From Ciona savignyi (taxonomy: Eukaryota > Chordata > Ascidiacea > Phlebobranchia > Cionidae): a DNA stretch of 64,000 bases. Every line of letters starts with the position of its first letter. Position 1 is the stretch's first letter. Below are positions 11,541 through 23,811 of this stretch, piece by piece. Under the pieces are notes generated by a model. It was not told the DNA's origin and made no database searches. It saw nothing but the letters and a program-made list of their open reading frames with translations. The position numbers and the translations under genes were made by a program. The DNA is taken from contig CH003333.1 in NCBI GenBank assembly GCA_000149265.1, positions 217,227 through 281,226 on the forward strand. Direction: 5' to 3'.

Positions 11541-13598
11541 ATGGCTTTTAATTTTTTAATGTCGCCGCCTGTTTATGCGCCTGGACAAAATATCGGCGAT
11601 TTTATTGAAATATTTTCTTCGTACTGCGATGGCATAAACGCCAACGAAGACGTCCGGCGCCATATGTTTCTAACGGCTATAGATGCAGATTTGAGATGGC
11701 AGATTCAGGAAAACGATAACTCTATTTTCGATTTATCGCTATCAACGATACTACAACGAGCAAAGAAATGCAAAAAAGACACTATGCATTTGGAAAAACA
11801 CCGTAATAACCTGTTCGCCAGACGACAGGGTATGGATGAGAGAACAAAAGATTTTGTGTACGCGGTTAAAGCAATGGGTGATTTAGCGTACACCGAGCCT
11901 AATGACACTAAAGACGAGGTAATGTACCTCGTATTAGTCAATGGCCTCAAAGACAGGCAGCTAGCCCGAACCATACCCGCGAGTATAAATTACCGGCGAG
12001 AGTTTTGGGCCGCCTCTGAAGTGATACTCAGAGAAGGAGAACAAGCCCCACCCGCCCAAGTAATGCCGCTGGAAATGGCCAATGCGTCACATCGTGATGA
12101 CGAACGGCTTGGAAAAATCATGGACAAATTGGAGAACATGTGTATCGATATAGAGAACATGAAGAAACAGATGGTCCGACAGGAAAGGCCATCCGAATAT
12201 CATACTCACCAGCATCAACGGTCAACACGGAACCGCCCGGAAGTTCGACTCCCTTTGCGACCAAGTGGAAGAAATCGTAAGTGTTTTGCTTGCGGCACCT
12301 TTGGCCATATACGTACCCAATGTAGGCGTACAAATATTATTGATGATCAGGCCGAGGTAACTAATCCACCCGTTCCTCGCAGAAAGATATTAAATAGACG
12401 GGAACAGAAAATTGACATTCCTAAAACCTTACACAGTAGCCGAAGAGGACCTTCGACCGAACCGAGTCGATTTGCGACAATTATGGTGGGTGAAACAGTA
12501 ATGTGTGCATTGGTGGATACTGGGGCTGATATCACGTTAATAAAAAAGAGTTGCTTTGACAAATGCATTAAAGGCACTGGAGAAATTAACATCCTACCGA
12601 GTAGTTATCGTATGGTTGGAGCCAACGGCAATTGTTTAAATGTGGCCGGTACGACCGAGTTGAAGATAACAGTAGGGTCCGTGTCTACAACGATGAACGT
12701 CTACATCGTAGAGGACGTAACCCACGATTTCATTTTAGGCCTCGACTTTTTGCAGAAACATAAATGCAAAATATGTTTTAGTTCAAACATGTTGGCTATT
12801 GGAGACTCTCGCGTACCAATGCTGTCAAAGATATTCGTACCCCGAAGAACTGAGGTCTCTTTGATTAACGACTACAATGTTCCAGCAAACATGGAGGTAT
12901 GTGTGACTGGGAAAATCTGGCATGAATATCAAAACGAATCTATTCCTGATATGACGGTGTTTATAGAACGACTAGAAAGTTTCACAGAAAAGTACGGCTT
13001 ACTGACTGCGAACTGCATCACCAATTGCGAGGGTAATCGTGTTGAGGTGAGAATTGCAAACCTTTCCAATGAGGCTATTCAGTTGTGCAGCGGCGTGCGC
13101 ATTGCGTCGTTGACTCCTGTATCAGGACAAGGAAATGCAGAATGCAACATCCCCGAAACATGTGTTCTACTTGGCAATTCAAAAACCGCAGATAAATGCA
13201 CATGCTGCAAGCGGTACGCCGACGTGACCTCACCAAAGGAAATTTTATCCGTGCAAAGCAAGGAAGGAAATTACCTGAGAGACACGGACGAACACTGGCA
13301 GACCATTACTGAAGGTATCAATATCAGCTCTGCATTAACCCACGAACAGAAAATGCGCGCATTATCAATTATTAAACGTTATTCAGCTGCCTTCTCCACC
13401 AGCAGATACGACCTCGGTCGCACGGACATAGTTGAACACCACATCGATACAGGAAATGTAAAGCCTGTACGACAAGCACCGAGGCGGATGGGTCACCACG
13501 CAAAGAAGAAGGTCGAGGATATCGTCCAAGAAATGCTGGATCAGAAGCTCATCCTGACCCTCCACGTCGCCATGGTCAAGTTCAATCGTCCTCGTTAA
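11541..13598 (+). CDS. Retrotransposon ORF1: Gag, protease and start of reverse transcriptase
   Basis: A 685-residue open frame. Residues about 1-235 are a Gag-like region that is mostly helical and charged. A CCHC zinc knuckle (CFACGTFGHIRTQC) sits at about residues 248-261, a retropepsin motif (ALVDTGADITLI) at about 322-333, then a long linker typical of metazoan gypsy elements. The first RT residues (VRQAPRRMG, VEDIVQEML) occupy about residues 640-675. The frame then runs out of homology and stops at 13598, while the RT homology resumes at 13558 in the +1 frame. Confidence 0.93.
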   Translation: MAFNFLMSPPVYAPGQNIGDFIEIFSSYCDGINANEDVRRHMFLTAIDADLRWQIQENDNSIFDLSLSTILQRAKKCKKDTMHLEKHRNNLFARRQGMDERTKDFVYAVKAMGDLAYTEPNDTKDEVMYLVLVNGLKDRQLARTIPASINYRREFWAASEVILREGEQAPPAQVMPLEMANASHRDDERLGKIMDKLENMCIDIENMKKQMVRQERPSEYHTHQHQRSTRNRPEVRLPLRPSGRNRKCFACGTFGHIRTQCRRTNIIDDQAEVTNPPVPRRKILNRREQKIDIPKTLHSSRRGPSTEPSRFATIMVGETVMCALVDTGADITLIKKSCFDKCIKGTGEINILPSSYRMVGANGNCLNVAGTTELKITVGSVSTTMNVYIVEDVTHDFILGLDFLQKHKCKICFSSNMLAIGDSRVPMLSKIFVPRRTEVSLINDYNVPANMEVCVTGKIWHEYQNESIPDMTVFIERLESFTEKYGLLTANCITNCEGNRVEVRIANLSNEAIQLCSGVRIASLTPVSGQGNAECNIPETCVLLGNSKTADKCTCCKRYADVTSPKEILSVQSKEGNYLRDTDEHWQTITEGINISSALTHEQKMRALSIIKRYSAAFSTSRYDLGRTDIVEHHIDTGNVKPVRQAPRRMGHHAKKKVEDIVQEMLDQKLILTLHVAMVKFNRPR

Positions 13599-16422
13599 AA
13601 AGAAATCCGGTGAGACTCGGTTCTGTGTCGATTATCGTCAGGTAAACGAGGTCACTAAAAGAGATAGTTATCCGATCCCCAGGATTGACGAAAGCTTGGA
13701 CGAGATGACTGGTTCCGCCTACTTTTCAACGTTGGATTTAAAATCTGGGTATTGGCAAATACCGATGTCACCGGAGTCTCGCGAAAAAACTGCCTTCGCT
13801 AGTCACATGGGGCTATTTGAGTTTAACGTAATGCCTATGGGGCTGTGCAATGCAGCAGGCAGTTTCCAACGATTGATGCGAATCGTTCTAAATGGAGTGG
13901 AATGGAGAGGTGTTTTGGCGTACCTTGACGACATAATCGTCTATGCTCGAACCTTCGAAGAGCACATAGATAGACTTTGCGACGTACTTTCACGGATTGT
14001 TGGCGCAGGACTAACACTAAAGCCAACAAAGTGTTCTCTGTTTCAACAACAAGTCAACTTTTTGGGGCACATTGTGTCCAGGGAAGGCATCTCATGCGAT
14101 CCCAAGAAAGTTCAATCGGTAGCTGAGTGGCCCGTTCCACAGTCAGTGAAGCAAGTGAGGCAGTTCGTTGGACTCACTTCTTATTACCGGAAATTCGTTA
14201 AAGATTATGCGGCCGTGGCTGCGCCTCTTCACAAGTTAACCGAGAAAAACAAACGGTTCACATGGAACGACGAATGCCAGGCATCATTCACAACACTGAA
14301 ACGACGATTGACCACATCACCAGTTTTGCAATACCCAGATTTTAAGAAACCATTCATTTTAGATACTGATGCTTCAGACTGTGCGGTGGGTTGCGTCCTC
14401 GGACAGATTGTTGATGGAAGAGAACACGTCGTAGCATATGGCAGTAGAACTCTTAGCAAAGCTGAAAGACACTACTCTACGACCCGAAAGGAGCTTTTGG
14501 CTGTTATACATGCAACGAAATTATTCCGTTGCTACTTGCTTGGTTCGAAATTTCTCCTGCGGACCGATCACGCGTCGCTTCGGTGGCTCTGGAAGTCGAG
14601 AGAAATGTACGGACAGTGTGCGAGATGGGTGGAATACCTCTCGGAATACAACTTTGAGCTGCTTCACCGACCAGGCAAAAATCACGCAAACGCGGATGCG
14701 CTGAGTCGAATTTACGAAGGGGAAGATCCGTTCCCATACAAAGTGAATCGAGAAGAAGAGGGGCATGAGGAAATTGCTGCAATCAACAACTTGCACTTGC
14801 AACAAAGCATAGGACATACGGCGGAGGACATGCGCCAGGCGCAGCAAAACGATCTCGATATAGAACCAGTCTTTGAGTGGCTTCAACGCGGAGTAAGACC
14901 AGCTTACCGAAAAGTGAAATCATCTACGCCTCAAACCCGACATTACTGGAGTTTATTCCCCAAGCTACGGCTGCACCAAGAAATCATTTATATAAAAACA
15001 GATACACTAACTCAACCTGGAGTAGAAGTGGAACGAGTGCTGTGGTACCGGCAAGCTTTGGTACACGAAACTATAGCCTCACTACACGACCAACAACATG
15101 GTGGGGCTCATTTAGGTGTGCAGAAAACTACCTCTAAAGTGGCAGAACGATTTTATTGGCCCAATTGGAGAAAGTCCGTCGAAGACTTTTGCAGGAAATG
15201 TTATCAATGCATTCTTAACAAGAAACCAACGACCACTATTCGTGCACCACTGAAACCATCCAACGAAATGAAACCAATGCAAAGAATCGAAATTGACGTT
15301 TTGGGACCTTTACCCCTAACACGAAATGGTCATCAATACATATTGGTGGCCTGTGACATCTTTACCAAATACGTGAGAGCTTGGTCAATGCGAAACCAAT
15401 CAGCAGCTGAAACTGCGAGTTTACTCTTTCACCGTTGGTTTACTGTGCATGGCGTGCCAGATGTAATACATTCGGACCGTGGTGGAAATTTCGAAAGCAA
15501 ACTTTTCGAAGAATTGCTTCGGCTAATGGGGAGCAAGAAATCCCGCACAACAGCTTATCATCCAGCCGGGAACGGCGGAGTTGAACGGAACAACAGAACA
15601 ATTATGTCGATGTTAAGGAACTACGTTCAACGTGACGAAAGAAGGTGGGATGAAGCCCTACCCGCGGTAATTGCATCTTACAATGCCAGTCGCCATGAAA
15701 GTACCGGTATCTCCCCACACTACCTTTTAACGGGTCGCCAGCTCCGACTACCAGCAGATTTATTGACCAAGGATCCAACAGTGAAAGAAAACACATCCCA
15801 TTGGGTGCAGTTGGAAGGCTTGCGCAATCGACTCTTGTTGGCAGAAGAGGTTGTCAGAGAAACTCTCCATGAACAACGAGCTAGAATGGAGAAAACTTAT
15901 AACACAAAACAATTTGGTCCACCAATTGAGGTCGGTGATACCGTTGTATTAACAAATCCAGTAATTAAAGAGGGAAAGTGTAGAAAGTTTAACCTACCGT
16001 ACAAGGGCCCCTACACCGTGGTGGAAAAACAGGGAGACTTAAATTATATCATTCACGACAAGTCTGGTAACGCCCAACTGGTCCATTATAATCGTCTAAA
16101 ACTTTGCAGGGATATCAACATAGGTTCCAACGAGAAACAGAACAACACCCCATCAGAGGACGACCACATTACACCCGTGGTGACACAAAGATATTCACCA
16201 GTACGGATCGTACCAGCAAGCACAGCACCGATGATGACGATGGAAGAACCGCCACAAGCAAACCCATTAGAAATAGATGGGGCGAATCTGTTAAACCCCG
16301 ATGTGGCGGTAGGAAATACATACAGAGGACGTCTCAGAAGTACGACGAGACGCCCAACTTATTACCCCGATGAGGAAAGAACACTAAGCCCCGTTACCCC
16401 CCTCGAGAACACTCGAAACTGA
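13558..16422 (+). CDS. Retrotransposon ORF2: RT, RNase H, integrase
   Basis: The frame opens right after an in-frame TGA at 13555-13557; the first methionine is at 13696 (908 aa from there), but the conserved RT sequence begins at 13558. Seen: the RT active site YLDDIIVYA, RNase H (ILDTDASDCAVG), a spacer, the integrase HHCC zinc region (CRKCYQC), and the catalytic core with IDVLGPLP, an Asp in SDRGGNF and a Glu in NGGVERNNR. A GPY/F-like module (LPYKGPYTVVEK) precedes a polar tail. It has no start codon where the homology begins, so it needs ribosomal frameshifting or is broken. Confidence 0.93.
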   Translation, partial: PSTSPWSSSIVLVKKKSGETRFCVDYRQVNEVTKRDSYPIPRIDESLDEMTGSAYFSTLDLKSGYWQIPMSPESREKTAFASHMGLFEFNVMPMGLCNAAGSFQRLMRIVLNGVEWRGVLAYLDDIIVYARTFEEHIDRLCDVLSRIVGAGLTLKPTKCSLFQQQVNFLGHIVSREGISCDPKKVQSVAEWPVPQSVKQVRQFVGLTSYYRKFVKDYAAVAAPLHKLTEKNKRFTWNDECQASFTTLKRRLTTSPVLQYPDFKKPFILDTDASDCAVGCVLGQIVDGREHVVAYGSRTLSKAERHYSTTRKELLAVIHATKLFRCYLLGSKFLLRTDHASLRWLWKSREMYGQCARWVEYLSEYNFELLHRPGKNHANADALSRIYEGEDPFPYKVNREEEGHEEIAAINNLHLQQSIGHTAEDMRQAQQNDLDIEPVFEWLQRGVRPAYRKVKSSTPQTRHYWSLFPKLRLHQEIIYIKTDTLTQPGVEVERVLWYRQALVHETIASLHDQQHGGAHLGVQKTTSKVAERFYWPNWRKSVEDFCRKCYQCILNKKPTTTIRAPLKPSNEMKPMQRIEIDVLGPLPLTRNGHQYILVACDIFTKYVRAWSMRNQSAAETASLLFHRWFTVHGVPDVIHSDRGGNFESKLFEELLRLMGSKKSRTTAYHPAGNGGVERNNRTIMSMLRNYVQRDERRWDEALPAVIASYNASRHESTGISPHYLLTGRQLRLPADLLTKDPTVKENTSHWVQLEGLRNRLLLAEEVVRETLHEQRARMEKTYNTKQFGPPIEVGDTVVLTNPVIKEGKCRKFNLPYKGPYTVVEKQGDLNYIIHDKSGNAQLVHYNRLKLCRDINIGSNEKQNNTPSEDDHITPVVTQRYSPVRIVPASTAPMMTMEEPPQANPLEIDGANLLNPDVAVGNTYRGRLRSTTRRPTYYPDEERTLSPVTPLENTRN

Positions 16423-16460
16423 CACGCGGAATACCCACAGGAGTGGGTCAGAATTTGGTC

Positions 16461-16467
16461 GGGGGAG
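16461..16467 (+). promoter_or_regulatory. Polypurine tract
   Basis: GGGGGAG immediately precedes the 3' LTR, the position expected for plus-strand priming. Confidence 0.7.
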
Positions 16468-16956
16468 TGTAACGCGCACGGGGGCTCGTTTGTTTTGTTA
16501 TGATTTTATACACTCTTATATGTCTTTTACACATTTTTATACACTTTTAACAACACCCTTTTATACAATTTAAATACACTGTTTTACGTCTTTTGTTTGT
16601 CCCCTTTTATTTTACACGAGTTTACACCTTTTGCACCTTTTAATCATTTAATCATTTTTATCTTGCTGGACTAGTTTTACACGCACGTTTTTATCTCTCG
16701 GGGTATTCGAGTAATCAACGCTAGGTGCTGTGCTAATTAACGTGATGTCTTTGAATTTACGCTTCTAAAAATCAGTTCTCTCTTGGCTTTTAAACCGTGC
16801 AGACTTGTTTTTAATTGCTGATCTTTTTATTAGTCGCATTAGTGTTTTGTAAACTGTAGTATTTTTATAAAGCGAAAAACGTTGCAAGCCCTCGTAATTG
16901 GTCCAACGGTAGGCCGTTAAGACAGCGTCTTGAGAAACCATAGAAATTCTGTAACA
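16468..16956 (+). repeat. 3' LTR of Ty3/gypsy-type element
   Basis: 489 bp, same ends and length as the 5' LTR. No difference was found by eye. Followed by the gtaa target duplication. Confidence 0.95.
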
Positions 16957-16960
16957 GTAA

Positions 16961-18409
16961 TTCATTCATTTCATTACACATTTCTCGCACAATCAACCAA
17001 ATAATTAAAACGGTTAATCATACAGGTAGTTAAGGGGGTGAATTAATTGGGCGAGGCTCATTTAAATACAGCACGATCCATATTAATTGGCTGGCTGCCA
17101 AACGTGTTTTTAACAAGCTCTATCGATCGACCGAATGGTAGGTTCATTACCATTGTGCCAAGCCAGGCGGTCACCGGTCATGGTTCTCCGACACTGAGAA
17201 TTAAAATTCGATTTGATGAATGATAGAAAATAACGCAATTATTTTTGTGTTGAGAATTGTCCTTCTCGCCCGTTTTAGAATGCGTTCTCAGGTACAGATC
17301 AAATTTCGTTTTGGCGTAGAATCCGCTTCACGGGTATTATGCATCTGTTAGTCGTATTTAAACATTCTATTTAGGAATGCAGGTTTGGAGAAAGGTATTT
17401 GGCAAAACAAACGATTATTTTTAAAATTTTTATTGCTATTTTTAATGAAAGAGTTAATATTGGACTGCAAACCAGCTTGTGCATTATTCTAGCGTGCCAA
17501 ATGACCATCCTCGCCCTCTAGTATCTTCTTTATTTAAATGTTTTAATTTAAAAGGGGGTGTATGTTGCAGATTAGAACACAGTTTGGTACCCTGCACTTT
17601 GTCTTGAAGTTGACCTTTACCTTCATTGCATATGCACCTTGATTTCCGCCTTGAGCACTTCCAAGCGTCAGGCTAATCGATCGAAAAAGTCTTACGATTC
17701 AATGGAAAATAATTTTCTGAATACAAGTTTAATGTGAACCAAGGTAAGTACGTCTTTCACGTATACTTGGTAGATTGTTGTGGAATATCTATACATCAAT
17801 AGACCCGATGTTTATGCATTAAGTTATTTCTTCATGTATACAGTTGTTCAGAGAGCGATTGTAATAAATGTGCATTACGAAATACACAGTGTGTGTTAAA
17901 AATGTGAAAGGCAACTTTTGTTTGGTGCGTTCTCCCCTATTTCATAGCCTACATGCGGGGAAAAGGATAAACACGAAAGGGCAAAATAATGAACCCGATG
18001 GGAATTTCAGCTGCGCACCGTCGCCGCCGCTCTAGAATGGAAGAAAATCTTTTTTCACTCGTTCTCATTCTTGCCTAAAATCACAACGCATGACGTGTTA
18101 GTTGTTAGTTGTACCTCAGTCTATGCGCAGTAACAAGCAGCATGTTGTAGTAATTTAAAGCAGCTCAGGTACTATCATGACCAGTCTCTGGGATGAAACT
18201 TTTTTGTTCCATATTTGTTAATTGTATCCATAAAACTGCTTCCTATCTTATAACGCGGTGGTGCAGTGATTTTTCTCTTTAAATTTTCAACATATACTTA
18301 CTCCCTTTTATAGCAGAAGCCGCTTAACAAGGCGTGATTTGCTCAGCTTAAAAATAGTCGTTGAATTTACCCGGTTGAGGTTCGCAAGAGACAGAAGACA
18401 AGACGGAAA
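16961..18409. other. Intergenic upstream of C2-like gene
   Basis: No coding signal seen. The right end likely contains the promoter of the gene starting at 18410; a weak TTTTATAG box lies near 18306-18313. Confidence 0.45.
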
Positions 18410-21400
18410 ATGTTGGACGCGACGATGGTGAAGTTTGCCGAGCCTATCGGACCTGGACAAATCGTTGACCGCAAGTCGTTGGTGACATTACCGTCCGGGT
18501 ATGCAAAGGTAAGAAATGCTCGACGTTATTTCGTTTGTGGGCGAGTGTTTGACTGAATTTACTTTATAATCTCGGACTTCGTAGGACACGTACAAAGCAT
18601 GATAAACTGCGACAGAAAATATAGTTGTTTTTCAGAAAATATCGATTTCAAATCCGCCATAGACTTGCAAAACAAATTACCAACTGGTATCGACGTGGTT
18701 TGCTATGGGGGAGCAAGTACCACACGCCTGCTATTGTATGCGATTATATAATTGCGGTAAAAATGCCGTTCAGGCCACTTTCTTTCGCACAAAACGTCTC
18801 CCAGACTTCTTTTGTGCAACTTAATATTAATGTTGTTGTGCGAATATAATGACAATTTTAGGCAATTTAAATATAAAATATGTTTATTGCAAAGTTTTTA
18901 CGGACCAAACATTGCAAAAAGAGTACAAAAAATAAGACTTATTATTTTCTATTGCCTTTCACTAGTGACCCCAAGTTACCCTTTTGTGCTATGTTATCAA
19001 GCGGCCTGTTAGGTGTTGTGCGAGGTCACGCTTGTTATCACTTTCCAAGAACTTTGTATTTCATGATTAATTACGCGAAGCAAATACAAAAAAAAACAAT
19101 CACTAAAATTTGGTGGTGGGATGACTTAAATGATTATTTTAGTGTTTACTGCGCTAAGTGAGTTATATCCACCCCCCCCATATACAATTTCTCAATGGCA
19201 TATTTTAAGTATGATGTTTTATACACACTGTTAAAGAGCGCTCGGTTACACAAGATGTGCGCCCCGTGTGTTTATTCCACCATTGTCGATTAAAAGTGGC
19301 TTCGGCGTCCACCCCTGCGCTCAATGGCAGATCGAACAAATTGAGCAATTTTTGTGTCGAAATTGGACGTTCTAATGAGCTCGCTAAGAAATAATCAAAT
19401 GGAAGATCCTGGAATGATTGGAGGCCACGGCTGCGTGCGCGGAGCACGGTTTGCCTCCCCGAGATCCACTAATCGATGCGGCGCCCATGAATAATACATG
19501 TGATTTGTCTCTACGACCAACCCTCGCGACAAAATGATAAAATAATTTGCTTCAATCAGTTCCCCAGTACAAGCAATTTACAAATGTAAGTCCGATGCAC
19601 CAACACGGTTTTGCATAATAGTATCAGACGAACGCAATGTTGAAACTGCATGCAACCAATATAGTTGCGTTTAATATTAAAACGTATATTTTATTTTCGT
19701 ATGTTTTATTCCAATTTCACTTGAACAATATTATGTGCTTTTTCATCAAGAAAACGGAATAAAGTAGCGGTTCAAATATTATTAAGATAAACTGTTTTTT
19801 TTTGCTTTTTTATTTATAACAAAATAAACAAACCAAAAAACTTGAGTAAACAAAAGTGTTTTGCGTTGTTACTGATTTGCGTATATGTTATGTTTTGGCT
19901 CCGATTATGCGGAAATTCTTTGTAATAAGCCCCATTATTGTAAAAGGAAATAATTTGCAGGGTTGTAATAGTTACCCAACACAATAATAAACTAATTCTT
20001 GTGATTTCGTACAGCTTGTTCGGCTTCTAAATTATTCTGGTTGTCGCCAAATCAAAATCCAATAATTCCGCCACGATAAAATTAGTTTCCCATTAGCATC
20101 GCGTGATTATTTTGAAGCAGAAAATCAGTAAAAGGTCAAATAAAAATTGAAGCTGGTTCAGTACATATTAGTAATTTGGAAGTTTAAATTGAAAGTTGTT
20201 TTCAGGTAATTTGCTTATTCTAACTCTTTGTTTATTCGTCCCCCAGGTGCTGATGTCTAAAGCTGGTTCTGAGATCTCAGTACGAGTTCTAACCTTCCAG
20301 GAAAAGTATAACACAAAGAGCAGCACATTCAGTAAGTTGGGGTGTATTTGATATTCATCGCTTGGGTCGATTTTTTATCCTATAAAGTGGCGAATTAAAG
20401 AATATAATTAAAAAATCCCCCAAGAAAAAAGTTGGGATTTGTATGATGAAGCAAATATAACGCTTATTAGTTTAAAAGGTTGCGCGATATTATTTTGTCC
20501 GATTTGGCTACATATTTTTTTCTCAAAACGTGTAGGAAGAGACTAACCATGTTATAACCGCGTAAATGAGAAAGAATTTTCTCACGAGCAATCGTCAGAT
20601 TACCTCGTATCAACTGTCACCGGAGGTATTGCGTTTTTTGTTAGTTTTCAAAGACATTCCAACTATTTTTAACCCGACAACCTAGTGAGTTTAACGAATA
20701 TCTGTTGATTATACAATGATAACATCATCGTGTTTCCACAGAAACCTCGATCAAAGTATATTTGGCGATCGGCCAGCAAGTAATAGAGGCGGAGGAACGA
20801 TCTATTCATGGGCACGAAGACAACGACGTGTCAGTTGCGAAAAAGCTGGTTCATGTCCTCGATAAAAGCAAGTTGAAGGCTGATTCAGAAAGCAGTGAGG
20901 TGTTACAGGTAAGAAACCCATTATGAACTCGGAAAATTTTCGTTGCATAAGGTATAGTCGGAAAAAAAAGAATTTGTAACTAATAAATTTCTTGTTATTC
21001 CGGGCCTAATACATAATGAGTTATTTTAGATCCATATATTGTTTTCCTCTGGTTTGCAATTTTAGTTGAGAATTATCTATTTTGGTCAGTAAAATCAATG
21101 AAGTGCAATTCTTAATTCTTACACAGTGAGGTGTCAGTTAACATATTATTGTGTTCAACGCAGGAAATAATCACAGAGTGCTATTTGGAGCAATGGCCAA
21201 ATGCCAGCAAAAATTAAAAATAAATTCTAAAAAAACAATTTTGTCCTCACCGGTACTTAACATCGGACAAGGTTAAATGATGTATTTCTTTATTTTGTCT
21301 CTTAACATGGTGTACATGATCATTTAAACTCTGTCTTTGTGTGTGCATTTACCACGTGTAGATATTATCGCATTGCATTATTTATATATGCAATGAAAGT

Positions 21401-23811
21401 CTAGACCTTCAAAGTATATCAAACCGATTTCGCTGAAAGCTCGTGTAGCCTAAGAGAAATTCCATCCCATATCATATGCATGATCTAAATCAAGTAATTG
21501 GCACTTTAAGTTCAATATTTCAATTCTTAAGTGGCAATAAGACACGGAAGAAATTCGTGAGATAGTTCTCAACCCGTTAATTTCGCCCCATACAAGATAA
21601 TTACATGACTTTTCCCAAGTGTATTGAGTCGAATTTAGCCCCGGGCGATGTTAAGAACTTAAGCTATGCGCATTAAATATTAGTTAAGTTTTTAAAACGA
21701 TTCTTATCGCTATGGCTTTTTTAACGAGGTTTTGCATAAATGTCTAATCACCCACCCATTTACCCAATGTACATATAGACAGGCTATAGATGTATGTAAC
21801 CGCTTATTTGTTATCTTTTTGCAATTATTTGCATTAATTATTTTTGTGTTCTTGTAGGTTTGTCTTTTTTCTGCAATTTCGGGAAGAGGAAAAGACCCCT
21901 TAGGAATGATCCATATCGCCTTCGGGGAAATCTACCGAATGTTGCCTGTCCAGTCGAACAAGTTTGTCACGTCAGCTTGGTATAAGGTAAGAAATTTAAA
22001 TATCTTTGATTTACACATAAAACAGTGTTTTTTCCATTTTACCACGCTGAGTTTAGAACCCGCAATGTGCTCATGACTAATACCTTTTAATAGAAATCGT
22101 TGTTTCGAACTTGTTGACCATTCAGCCAATTTACCCGTTATTTAATTTCTCTCATTTCGTCGACAGGTCTTTCCCAACTCGTCCTTCGTCGCCGGTTTCC
22201 CTGTGATCGACCTCATTCCGCACGGTGTGAACCGATGCACGAAGCCAAGAGATTACAAATCCTTTCAGTTTCGAGTTATGAACTCGGAAAATTCCCCGAG
22301 ATTTTATTCCATGTCATTCGACGGCAACGGCAATGATAAAAGTCCGCGCAATTCCACGCTATCTACACAGCAGTACAACAGATCCAAATCGTTGATCCGC
22401 TTAAAGAGATACACAAGTAGTATTGGCACGTTTATGAAGCTTATGCACCGTGGTAAAAATGAAACGTCAAACATATCGAGCAGCTACAATTTGTCGTCCT
22501 CTTTTGACGCTGGAAACGATAGTAGCGGCAGCAGTGGCAGCTCAAGTCCGCGAAGACCAAGTAAAGCGGATGAATCACATAATAACACAAAGCCGAGTCG
22601 AAGAGAAAGCTTCACCCAGAGTAGGTTGGTACGTACACTGTCTGTGTTGACCAGAATGAACAAAAGCTCGAGATCTGCACGGGAGGAGTTTCAGTCTCTC
22701 CACCAACTCTAAATCCATGAACCCGATAAAACAAACCTACAGAAGGTCAGAAGAGGTTATTTCCACCTCACCAGTTTTCCAGGAACTGTCGCCTATATTC
22801 AGCCCGATCAATCGGGGCTCGTTCGTATTCACGCCTGTCGATAGCTATGAGAATGGTGGCATGACCGCGCAGTTGCGACATGTCAGCGCTAGCAGTGATT
22901 GCATTCGTGAGGCAAACGACCGGCGGATAGCGTACAAGAACTCCGTTTCTGCACGGCAGTCATCAGTCGAGTCGGGATGTTCAGGCGGAGGTCAGTCCAT
23001 GAGCGATAACAGCTCGGGGATTCACTCATTAACCTGGAGCGATAAACCACCCGCTACTCCCCGCAAATCAAGATCGAAGTGCAAACTGCTAAAAACGAAG
23101 TTGCCATCGTCTGAAAAGAGCAAAGGAAAACTATCATTCAGAAACCTGGCCTCACCCGCTGTGGTTCCACCTGTTCCCACCGACACCGAAGCGTCTGAGA
23201 GGGAAGATAATGTTTATGCTGTACTCCTTTCGTTAAAGAACATGAGCAACCGAGACCTATCCCTCACCACCGGTAAGGATCAGACGAGTGGTGGCAAACA
23301 AGACATTTTAAGTAATTCGAGTTGTACTCTGTCTTCCTGCTCCACCAACTCAGTTGGCGGAACGACTGGTCGAGCCAAAGTTGATATTCGAAGTCGATCT
23401 GCACCTGTGGAAGCCGTCACGTGTAAACGGAAAGAAAATAGTCTTGATAAAAACGCGAATCTTCTGGTGAAACATCAAGCCCGTGGGAGACGCTTGATTA
23501 AGCAGAAATCCAAGTGTCTACGTGACAACAAATTGGCTCAGCGTTTACGACACGTGTCGGCCAATTCGCCGCACATCACAGTGGATTGCCCCTCTGATCA
23601 CAGCGATAGAAGCGACAACAGTAATTCGAGCCCGACCATCCGCAGGGCGACAAGCGCGATGGAGGTCCGGTCGTTCCCACCCTCCCCTGACCTATTACGC
23701 CCTCACGTGGGACACTACAGATCGAACAGTTTAAAGTCAGAGAGCGACGAAGAATATCATACCTGCAGCAGCGAGAGACATAGTCTTTGTGATCTGACCG
23801 TCTTTTCTTAA
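18410..23811 (+). CDS. C2-like, Ser/Arg-rich protein, apparent frameshift in last exon
   Basis: Exons 18410-18508, 20247-20331, 20742-20908, 21858-21986 and 22167 onward; all junctions keep frame. The start MLDATMVKF follows an A-rich context (ggaaaATG). Residues about 60-170 (IKVYLAIGQQ; LQVCLFSAISG; LGMIHIAFGEIY; SAWYKVFP) have the strand pattern of a C2 domain and faintly recall the C2 region of RGS3; this is inference. The frame stops at 22710-22712 (341 aa), but the +1 frame continues from about 22683 through 23811 with the same Ser/Arg-rich, low-complexity character and no stop for more than 360 codons, ending CDLTVFS. The simplest reading is one exon of a protein of about 705 aa with one extra base near 22680-22684. 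No known family was recognised for the tail. Confidence 0.75.

Larger units (their letters stand above)
10937..16960 (+). mobile_element. Ty3/gypsy-type LTR retrotransposon, near intact
   Basis: The layout is LTR, primer-binding site, gag-protease-RT-RNase H-integrase, polypurine tract and LTR, flanked by gtaa direct repeats. The candidate primer-binding site begins TGGCGATCC at 11433, four bases after the LTR. The polypurine tract gggggag lies at 16461-16467 next to the 3' LTR. Domain order with integrase last and a GPY/F-like C-terminus places it in Ty3/gypsy (Metaviridae). One frame break inside the RT fingers splits the polyprotein. Insertion is 100 bp after the esterase stop codon in the same orientation. 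Ciona has a described gypsy-like family (Cigr-1); membership was not tested. Confidence 0.95.

Noticed and set aside
18625..19161. Open frames in the first intron of the C2-like gene
   Set aside because: Short, AT-rich, overlapping each other, no family signal.
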